64,000 bases of DNA from Osedax fenrisi. Its lineage: Eukaryota; Annelida; Polychaeta; Sabellida; Siboglinidae. Location: assembly GCA_964019155.1 (NCBI GenBank), contig OZ025239.1, positions 7,536,964 to 7,600,963 of the forward strand, given 5' to 3'. Positions within the stretch are counted from its first letter, which is position 1. Each line of letters opens with the position of its first letter. This document shows positions 55,591 through 64,000 of this stretch, piece by piece. Made by a program: the position numbers and the translations under genes. The notes beneath the pieces were generated by a model that saw only the letters and a list, made by a program, of their open reading frames with translations, was not told the DNA's origin and ran no database searches.

Positions 55591-55820
55591 TTTAATAACA
55601 TCTTCGTATACGATATCGTAGTAAGCGAATAACGATGTATCTTCCGTCATACGGAGCCACAGAGTATCGTAGTCCACCCAGGCCTGATGCCATAGGTCAT
55701 GAACCCGGATACCGGAGTTACGCAGGTCTTGGAAGTAGGTCAACATCTGAGATAACGCTAGAGAGGTCTGCTTACCGGTGAACCGTGTGTACAGGTTCAT
55801 ACGCGTCACATTACCCACAC
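55591..55820 (-). CDS. Exon-like frame of unassigned gene
   Basis: 230 nt, entry phase 1, exit phase 0, with a good acceptor (GTTACGTGTCAG) and donor GTTAGT. It encodes 76 residues including VGNVTRMNLYTRFTGKQTSL, NSGIRVHDLWHQAWVDYDTL and SLFAYYDIVYEDVIK. It is GC-richer than exons A-F and like the GPCR and exon H in codon use. It has no cysteine and no family I recognise. It lies between exons D and E on the same strand but fits there only if D uses an alternative donor. Confidence 0.65.
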
Positions 55821-56017
55821 CTGACACGTAACTATGGAGATGTGTGTATCATAACAACAGTAACGGTTTAGTTATCGTTGTATAGTTGTATAATATGTGT
55901 ATATATAGTAATAATTATGAAATATACTATATACTTTTTTATATAAATATGTCGGACACCGTTTAGCTTTAGATTTACTTGTGTGTATAACCTATATAAA
56001 TATATATATATATATTA

Positions 56018-56319
56018 AACTGCCTGTGTGGCTCAGTGGCTAAGGCGTCAGACACACAAGCAGTAGGACACGGTTTCGAGCCTCGTTCGGACCATTAATT
56101 AATTTTATAAAATGGGTCTTAAAATATTATTTAGAAGTGATCTTATATAATTGTGTACAAATAAATGATCGGCTCTATTTAAAACCATGGATGCCTTAAC
56201 ACGATAGCGTCTTCGAAGGGACATTAGAGCCATATATGGTTATAAGTGAAAACTTCATCTAAGTTCCTGGATGGGATGAAAGGACTCCACCAAATAAAAA
56301 TAACAAAAATAATAACAAT

Positions 56320-56326
<7 letters not shown>
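56018..56326 (+). mobile_element. tRNA-derived SINE, copy 2
   Basis: Same structure as 17307-17614: GCCTGTGTGGCTCAGTGGCT at the start with the A-box, a B-box with one change (GGTTTCGAGCC context), the shared body, GGACTCCACCAAATAAAAAT and an (AACAATA)n tail running into (AT)n. Antisense to the minus-strand gene, in its intron. Confidence 0.93.
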
Positions 56327-56376
<50 letters not shown>

Positions 56377-56670
56377 ATACATTTTATAAAAATAAAATGA
56401 ACATTTTTAAATCATATAATAATCAAAATTAGGTATATTTATATCAAGTTATGATTATTTTAAATAATTGTATATACAGGTAATACTATATGATATACAA
56501 AATAGAAATTTTCTAAATAATATAGTTTGTACATTAATGAAATTTGTTAAATATAAGTTTTGAAATATAATAATTAATAAAATAGTAATATAAAAATAAT
56601 TTAATGAGTTAAAATATCAATATATAAATATATTTAATGCTATTTACCTATTGTTATATATAACTATAGT

Positions 56671-56951
56671 TATTGTTATTTTTATTTGGTGGAGTTGTTT
56701 CATCATATCTAATAACTTAGATGAAGTTTTTACTTATAATCATATTATTCTAATATCCCCTCAAAGCCGCTCTCATGTTAAGGCATCCATGGTTTTAACG
56801 TGACCCATTCATTTATTTATACACAATTATCCACAATCACTTCTAAATATTATTTTAAGACCTATTTTAATGGTCCGGACAGCATTGATTGAACCTGCGT
56901 CCTACTGCTTGTGTGTCTGACGCCTTAGCCAACTGAGCCACGCAGGCAGTT
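56671..56951 (-). mobile_element. tRNA-derived SINE, copy 3 (inverted)
   Basis: Reverse-strand copy: from 56951 downwards it reads CTGCCTGCGTGGCTCAGTTG, then the tRNA-like part and body, ending GAGTTGTTTCATC-equivalent sequence and the tail near 56671. It is more diverged than copies 1 and 2. It forms an inverted pair with copy 2, 344 bp apart. Confidence 0.92.
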
Positions 56952-57180
56952 GATTATATTTCACTAATTTTATATTAAGTAGCTATAAAATGTTCAGTAA
57001 CATATAAATATAATCCTTTGAAAAATACAAAAATAATATACAATAATGTATGATTAACATATTAATATAGAAATTAATAACATTAATTGTTTAGTATTTG
57101 AAGAGGCTCTCTTTAATATAAGTTTCCAAATTATTAAATATAAATTCATGATAATATAGTTCAATATATTATATAATAAC

Positions 57181-57327
57181 ACAAATAATATCTAACTCTA
57201 TGGCATAATCAATGGCTTCTTTAATTTGAAAAAGTGATGTTAATTCATCATCCGAATCTGATCCAACGAAATGTAATTTCACGTCGTTAAATGAAGATTG
57301 CATCATATCCTTTATTTTTATGAAACC
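57181..57327 (-). CDS. Putative exon D of the minus-strand gene
   Basis: 147 nt, phase 0 on both sides with donor GTTATT (alternative donor GTGTTA two bases earlier would give exit phase 1). Acceptor GATTTTCTAG. It encodes GFIKIKDMMQSSFNDVKLHF, VGSDSDDELTSLFQIKEA and IDYAIELDIIC. Acidic SDSDDE patch. No family recognised. Confidence 0.62.
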
Positions 57328-57339
57328 CTAGAAAATCGA

Positions 57340-57849
57340 AATTTAATGAAATCAAAACTAGTATTGATAATTGACAAAATACATTTATTTTGATTCCCCT
57401 AAAATGTATACTCAATCGATAGATAAATAAGTACATTTATAAAACCAATTTATTCAACCAATAAATTAATTACAGTTAGTTAACTGGAATATATGAATAT
57501 AAGTAAAATAAGTTATTGATAAGGTGTAATAATTTCATTTAACCTATAATGATATTAATTTAGTAACTTATTATATCGGAAAATGTTACCTAATATACGT
57601 TATATTCTAAGTTTAATACTATTTTTAAGCGGCATCACTTTATATTAATGAATATATTAAATTGTATATATAGAATATATAGATAATAATACAGTTAATA
57701 TTTTGATACTATAGTATTACTATATGTATACATAATATAGAATTTTATAACACATAATCTAATTTAAGTAAAAATTAAAAAAGTGATTATTTTTGCGAAT
57801 TAATAATATCATTAAAACAAAACTGATGTACAAATTATTTATTTCTTAT

Positions 57850-57882
<33 letters not shown>

Positions 57883-58062
57883 GATTTAGATATTTATTAT
57901 ACATACTATGGTATAATACTTTGATACGTGCTTAATCCCTATTAAATAGTAGATTAATTAATTCGTGTTAGATGTGTGTTAGATATGTATCCACGATACT
58001 GCGCCCTTACTGGGTATACTAAACATAATATATTTACACCATTAGTATAATGATTTACCTAC
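57340..58062. other. Minus-strand gene intron, no feature
   Basis: AT-rich with a short (AT)n near 57848-57880. Nothing else seen. Confidence 0.6.
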
Positions 58063-58141
58063 CTCAATATGTAAATCCACTTTTCGTTGAGATTCGATAA
58101 CCAGCACATATTCATACACCCATATAAAAGTACTATATAAT
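58063..58141 (-). CDS. Putative exon C of the minus-strand gene
   Basis: 79 nt, entry phase 2, exit phase 0. Acceptor TATGTTCATAG, donor GTAGGT. It encodes LYSTFIWVYEYVLVIESQRK then VDLHIE. The split codon with exon B gives Lys. Unrecognised family. Confidence 0.62.
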
Positions 58142-58198
58142 CTATGAACATAAATATATTGTAAAACATAGGATATATTAATAATAAATATTACAAAC

Positions 58199-58302
58199 TT
58201 GCTACACAATTCAAATGATATTAATATTTTCTCAAGAGTTGATTGGGTTGGAAAAGTACCATTTCTCAAAGTGTTTTCGTTTATTTCGTTTAATTGTAAT
58301 AT
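58199..58302 (-). CDS. Putative exon B of the minus-strand gene
   Basis: 104 nt, entry phase 0, exit phase 2. Acceptor ATTCATTTAG, donor GTTTGT. It encodes ILQLNEINENTLRNGTFPTQ then STLEKILISFELCS. Unrecognised family. Confidence 0.6.
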
Positions 58303-58630
58303 CTAAATGAATATACATTTTAATAATTATTTATATGGAAATGAAATTATAAAACGTATCTCAAAATAATATAACTGTTATAAATTAATATCAATAAACG
58401 AATAAAATATGAAATATGTAAAATGTTATATTATATAAGCGCATATTATATAAATTATATAGTCTAATAGTATTTAATATTTTGTCGTTTTAAAAGAAAA
58501 AGAAATATAACTTCGAAGTGTATAAGGAATATTATATAAAATTCTTAAATTAATTATTTATAAAAATGTAAATACATACATACATTAAAATATGCCCTAT
58601 GGATAAATATAAATAAATATATATGAAAAC

Positions 58631-58782
58631 CTTTATTCTGAATTCTTTTATGAACTTTATGATATATAAATATCCAGATTTTTCCAATTTTGACTTTAAA
58701 AACTTGTATGGTGTATATCCGATATCGTAATGCTTGTATTTACTTTTAGTATGTGTAACAATATTATTACCACTATTATAAC
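58631..58782 (-). CDS. Putative exon A of the minus-strand gene
   Basis: 152 nt, entry phase 1, exit phase 0. Acceptor AACATCTATTTAG, donor GTTTTC. It encodes YNSGNNIVTHTKSKYKHYDI, GYTPYKFLKSKLEKSGYLYI and IKFIKEFRIK. Further exons must lie upstream (higher coordinates) because entry is in phase 1. Unrecognised family. Confidence 0.6.
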
Positions 58783-58893
58783 CTAAATAGATGTAAACAA
58801 ATTAATTATGTAAAATAAAATTACATATTATATTAAATAAGTACATATGATATTAAATAATATATGTTATATAGAAATATAGATATATTTAGG

Positions 58894-58956
58894 GTGTCGA
58901 TATTATGTGCAAAGGTATCGGTATTCGAGGCAGTGCCTGTAATATCGACACCCCTA
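58894..58956. repeat. Short foldback GGGTGTCGATATTA
   Basis: AGGGTGTCGATATTA and TAATATCGACACCCCT are inverted around a loop of about 35 nt that contains GGTATCGGTATTCGAGG. Possibly a miniature transposon remnant. Confidence 0.6.
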
Positions 58957-59559
58957 TTATCTTAGAGTTAAACAAACTAAATTAAATTTTAAAACAGCTA
59001 TTATATGTATATACCTACTTAAAACTTATAAATAAAATTTGGACATATTTAATTAAGAAATAATAAAGTTATGGTGATTTATTGTTAGAATATCGGTATT
59101 CGAGTATTCTATGAAATTATTATTATGATAAATATTATTATGTTAAATATATAATCAATTTTAAATAAAAGTCTATATTTTTATAGTTCACATTAATAGT
59201 AGGTATATATCAATAATTCTCAAATTATATATTCACAAATATTTATAAAAAATAACTTTTTCTATTTGAATATTATTTATAAATATTTAGGGGGAGAACA
59301 TTCTTTCAATGTCATAATTGCTCATTTTTATAAATCGTTATTTATTATTTATTCCCCTATGAATGTATTCTATTATAAAATCCTATTATATTAATCTATT
59401 ATACCAATATTAATACCCAAGCGCTGTAACTCCTCACTATTTGGGAATATGTGTTTTTAACTAGAATGAGGCTGTTAATTTAAAACACAACAACCGCCAA
59501 AAACGAAAAAAACCAACGGAAGAAAGTGGAAATAATAAGAACGAAATATAACATATAAT

Positions 59560-62340
59560 AATAATATAATAAAATTAGATAGAGGATAAATATGACTTAA
59601 TATGATTATTGAAGTACGTGGTTGATTGAATAGATCTTATATCTAAATGGAGTGCATTCCAGATAGATGGGATAATGTAGGAGAATGAGCGTTTCTGGAA
59701 TTTAAGGGAAGATTGCTATTGGATAATGAGATGTATACTGGAAGTTGAACGTGTATCGTGGGTGTCAGAGAGAATTTAGAGTAAGTAAAATATATATGAA
59801 GGAGTGGAGGAATATATATGTATGGTTAATAGAAAGGAGTCGAATTAGGGATCGTTTTTTATAAGGGAACCAGTTTGGTAGGAGTTGAAAGGATTTAGTA
59901 GAGGTGGTCAGATAATTTAATATTGAAAATGGATCGTATGGGTGATCTGATAATTATGTTTAATAGAGCAATGGAGGAAGCAGGAAGGTTATATAAAATT
60001 ACAAGTGAATAATAAGGACAGCGCATAAGGGACGAGTAATATGTATACGGATACATTTGATTATAAATAAATGATAATAAGCATATTTAGAAAGTTTAGT
60101 AATATATGGCTTGAAAAAGATAAATCAGAGTCTAAAATGACATCATGACATCATGATTGAGAACTGAATTGGAAGGTAAAATGAATATTTTCAAGGTAAA
60201 ATGAATGGAATTATGGGGAGTTCGTATGTATATTGAGGAGGACTGTTTTTGAGGTATTTAGTAGAAGATTATTGGAGAGAAACCATTATTTAATAAAGGA
60301 CACACACACTATTAGTTGAGAATTATCTGGAGTGGATATAGGGACAAAGGAGTGTAGTTTGCTATCGTCAGCATATATATAATATAAAACGCCAGGCAAG
60401 TGGGATATAATAAACATTATAGGTGCTATATATATGGGGAATAGAAGTGGGCATAGGACAACACATTGTGGGACACCATAGAGTAGAGGATGGGATCCGA
60501 AATGAAATCACAGAATATAACAGTGGATGATCTGTTATTGATGTACGAGTTAATCCATTTGAGGTCACTACCATTAATGCCATTCATCTCAATTCACGAT
60601 ATAAATATATCATGGCGAAGAGAGTCGAATTCGTTAAGATAGATCAAAGAGAACCTTATTGAGGGAGAAACTTTGGCATATATATTGTTAGAGGGTTGTC
60701 TCAGTTGAGGGACCTTTACGAAATGTATGGGAGGATTTTAGTGACATAAATCTATTTATTTGATGGACAACGATTCTTTTAAGATGTTTACTAATACCAA
60801 AGATTTTCCGAAGGAAATATATAACACTTACGCGAAATCGTGTAATTCGAATTTGTATACAAAATACCCTGGTGCCACCTATAGCGGGTTACTTTTAGGA
60901 ACTATGCGTTGTTTATAATGTAAATTCGTATTTAACTATACACCTTTAAAATGTTAAATAATATGATTTAAATTAATATTTATATGATGAAAACTAAGTG
61001 TTCATTACTAATATATAACAAACAAATATGATATGTATGTTTTAAATGCTATAAGTATATATTTAGTGAGTAAAAGCTAATTTATATTGCATGTAATTTA
61101 ATAGAGCAATGAAAACATTGTTATATGCAAACAGAGCCGAACCTAAATCTATTTCAGTGATTTCGATACTACTGCTAGCAGCGGTTGGGTATATTACTAA
61201 ATTACGTTGCATGCATAGGGAGTGTTATATCTTTGCTTCGCAAAATCTTTGCTAATACTAAGAATTTGGGAAATAGGACGGTAATTATATAAGATTTGTT
61301 TTAATAATGGGAGTGATCATCACTCAGTGATGAGAGCGAAAAGAGAGGGGTAAAACGTAATTAAGAGAGAGGGGTAACACTTAATTAAGAGAGAGGGGTA
61401 ACACTCAATTAAAAGAGAGGGGTAAAACTTAATTAAGAGAGAGGGGTAAAACTCAATTAAGAGAGAGGGGTAAACTCAATTAAGAGATAAGACGAGAAAA
61501 GTGTTAACAGATAGCGGGATAGGGTATTATAGTAGCATAAATATTAATAGGGTCAGATGGAGAGGATTTTAAAATAAGGTCATAAATATCAGATATTGAG
61601 GGAGTAGTAAAGATATATAGATAATTAACACTACGGTCTACTGATTAATATACTATGGATACTGTATTATTGATGAAGGGAAGTAATGATTGAGAAGGTA
61701 GATAACATTTTATCCGACAAAAGTTAGAAAATTCATTACAGAATTAATTTTTAGGAATAGGTGTTATGTGCAAAGGGAGATAAAGTGCAATAAGTTTTCT
61801 AGCTAAAGTTAATATTGTACGAGGATTGAAGGAAAGGCTATTGATTTTATGTATATAGTAAGAAGATTATGCATTTTTGGTATGTGATTTATAAAATATG
61901 CGATGATTAGTAAACGACAAAAGTTTTTCAGGAGAAGGAACACGACGATATGTTCTTTCAGTTTTACTTAGAGATCGCTTGAGTTTAACAAGATCATATG
62001 TAAACCATGGATAATTAGTATGTAGTGAAATAGTATTAGATAAAAGAGGGGCATATTTTTCAAGTAAAAGGTTGAGATAGGAGTTTAGTGATTCAGGGGA
62101 TATGGGCAGGGATACAAGTTCATATAATGAAAGAGTTTCTTGGATAAAGAAGTAATCAGATGGAGGATAACTGTAAAAGTTATGATGTCATTTTCTGTAA
62201 AATGAATAGATTTGGTACAATTAACTAAACAATTACATGAATCGTGAGACCTACAGAAAATAAGGTCGAGAGAATGCCCAGAATTATGGGTAGGAAAATT
62301 TACAATTTCATTCATGTCTAGGGAGTCAGTAAGGAATCTT
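59560..62340 (-). mobile_element. Degenerate LINE (endonuclease plus RT), CR1/L2-like
   Basis: Minus-strand pieces in correct order: endonuclease end NEIVNFPTHNSGHSLDLIFC (about 62250-62315), then RT pieces EFDSLRHDIFI, NGINGSDLKWINSYINNRSS and VIFCDFISDPILYSMVSHNV (about 60430-60660), with many stops and indels. PTHxxGHxLDLIF and GIxGxxLxWIxSYxxNRxS are CR1/L2-type. It contains an internal minisatellite at 61333-61492. The 3' end lies near 59560. Confidence 0.72.
61333..61492. repeat. 27-bp minisatellite inside the LINE relic
   Basis: About six copies of AATTAAGAGAGAGGGGTAAA plus a variable CACTT, CTTA or CTC end; period 26-27 bp. Confidence 0.9.
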
Positions 62341-62383
62341 AAACTTGAATGAAGATATTGGGTTAGGTGAAATGATATATATG

Positions 62384-62488
62384 TATATCAATTATGTATG
62401 TATGTATGTATTTATGTATGTATGTATGTGTATATGTATGTATGTATGTATGTACGTATGTACATTAAAGTACTACTATGTATATATG

Positions 62489-62535
<47 letters not shown>
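62384..62535. repeat. (GTAT)n followed by (AT)n
   Basis: TATGTATGTATG-type tetranucleotides at about 62391-62462 and (AT)n at about 62495-62534. Confidence 0.92.
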
Positions 62536-62539
62536 GTAC

Positions 62540-63511
62540 ATTATATTCAATAATGGCCACCAGTTAACCTGTCTATCAAAAACACATATTACCATTAGGA
62601 TAGAGTGACAGCGCTTGGATAAATACATCCAATTTGTTCTATGCATTGCATTACATTAATCTAAAATGCACCACATATAATAGATTTCATGATATATCTG
62701 CACATCGACTATGAATAAATATATAATAAACATAATTAGTATTTTAACTTAAAAATTGATCGTCGTCACCATAGATAAATTATAGTAGATTACATCTGCA
62801 CCCATATCTAATCCATCTTTAGTTTTAAAATATGCTATTAGACCAATATGTATGATTATAGTTGACTATGGATCAATATTAATATGATATATAATTTTAT
62901 AATTATAAATTATAAACCCACAAATAAAACCATAATATTATATTTATTATTTATCTGAAGAAGTAATAATTAAATTATTATATTTTTCTATATAACATTA
63001 TAATAAAGTATATACTTTTGGTATGTACATTATGACGATAATTTAAAAAAAAAGTATACTACAGTATAAGTATGATATGTAATCAATTACTTACTTAGGT
63101 AACCTAAGTAAGTTAAGTAATTTACTTAAAAATTTAGTGATTAAATAAACGTAATTATAATTACGTTATAGCGTATTAAAGCAGGTTCAAAATATATTTA
63201 GCCATTAAATAATCATAATTTTCATTTCAACTTAAGTATTTTATTATTGAAAATAGTTAAATTAGTTTAAAAAGTCTTGGACAAAAATCGAAATGTGATA
63301 TTTACAGAATAATGTACTTTAATACGAACAAAATTACGGATATTATCACCTATATGTAGGGTGAGTATATAATAATTCGATGTCAATGAAATTGTTGCCA
63401 ACTTAATAAAATTAATCGGATTTTTAAGGAGGCAATCCAATTTAATAACTAAAATGAGATATAAATGTCCCAAGGTAATACAATTATAATTATTCAATAT
63501 GTAGGTTATAG

Positions 63512-63565
<54 letters not shown>

Positions 63566-64000
63566 GATACTCGATGGTGGATTTATTTGTATTTGTACAT
63601 AACATACCTACAAGGGCAAGAATATCATTCAAAGAATTATAAAAGAAATCCTTACTACTATAAGAACAATTATCACATTTAAAAAATCGCAAGGAAAGTT
63701 TAATTTGATGGGTTTGTAAATAGTAATGTAATAAATGTGATATATAATTAAATCTCAAAATGTTTTAGACTAAATCTACTGATCATAATATTGATGATGA
63801 TTATATGCACTCCATTCTAAATAATGAAAATGCAATTAGATATAATTGTGATGATATTGTTATGCAAGTTATGTAGGTTATGTAGGTTATGTAGGTTATG
63901 TAGGTATGTAAGTACAATTAATAAATATTAAAAATATTCAACTAATAGAATACAAATATTATGGAAGGAAATTTAATACGAGAATAATTAGATAATGCAA
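62540..64000. other. Terminal AT-rich region, no gene recognised
   Basis: Contains a palindrome ACTTACTTAGGT/ACCTAAGTAAGT at 63089-63113, (AT)n at about 63516-63562 and a 9-bp repeat GTTATGTAG at about 63866-63902. A minus-strand frame at 63267-63758 crosses the (AT)n tract; its flanks (for example FFKCDNCSYSSKDFFYNSL) match nothing I know. Confidence 0.5.

Noticed and set aside
63267..63758. 163-residue minus-strand open frame as a gene
   Set aside because: It crosses an (AT)n tract and neither half matches a family or shows convincing exon boundaries.

Overview
The window is from an invertebrate animal genome: AT-rich, full of (AT)n, (TAA)n and (TAC)n microsatellites, with several non-LTR retrotransposons, a tRNA-derived SINE, a hAT-type element and TA-flanked MITEs. 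Coding sequence lies in short exons bounded by GT-AG introns, so most long open frames are low-complexity shadows. I cannot name the species.

Plus strand, 2348-41779: I assembled by eye a complete class A (rhodopsin-like) G-protein-coupled receptor gene of eight coding exons (2348-2450, 18895-19046, 25054-25151, 31156-31252, 32588-32686, 33867-33975, 35744-35890, 41589-41779). Every junction keeps phase, the sum is 996 nt (331 codons plus stop), and all seven helices are present. It most resembles orphan receptors of the GPR21/GPR52 type. The introns hold most of the window's repeats: a 23-bp array of p53-like half-sites just after exon 1, a nearly open LINE between two (TAA)n tracts, a G-rich minisatellite, a SINE, LINE remnants, two MITEs, an E-box cluster, and a roughly 4.6-kb (TAC)n tract ending 15 nt before the exon 4 splice acceptor. 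Intron 7 carries a 1300-bp hAT-type element with a perfect 8-bp target duplication.

41.8-49.4 kb is intergenic: an RTE-type LINE relic, a degraded transposon-related frame and an 11-bp minisatellite.

Minus strand, 49414-58782: a second gene, seen as eight phase-compatible exons. The last two encode an unmistakable DEG/ENaC (ASIC-like) pre-TM2 and TM2 region ending in a stop. The six upstream exons (51755-58782) join in phase but do not look like a normal cysteine-rich DEG/ENaC ectodomain, so the join is a hypothesis. Another well-bounded minus-strand exon-like frame (55591-55820) does not fit the simple chain. Two inverted SINE copies lie at 56.0-56.95 kb. From 59.5 to 62.3 kb there is a decayed minus-strand LINE, then microsatellite-rich sequence to the end. 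The N-terminal part and TM1 of the channel gene were not found and may lie beyond 58.8 kb.

All gene models are hand translations; no search, alignment or transcript evidence was available.
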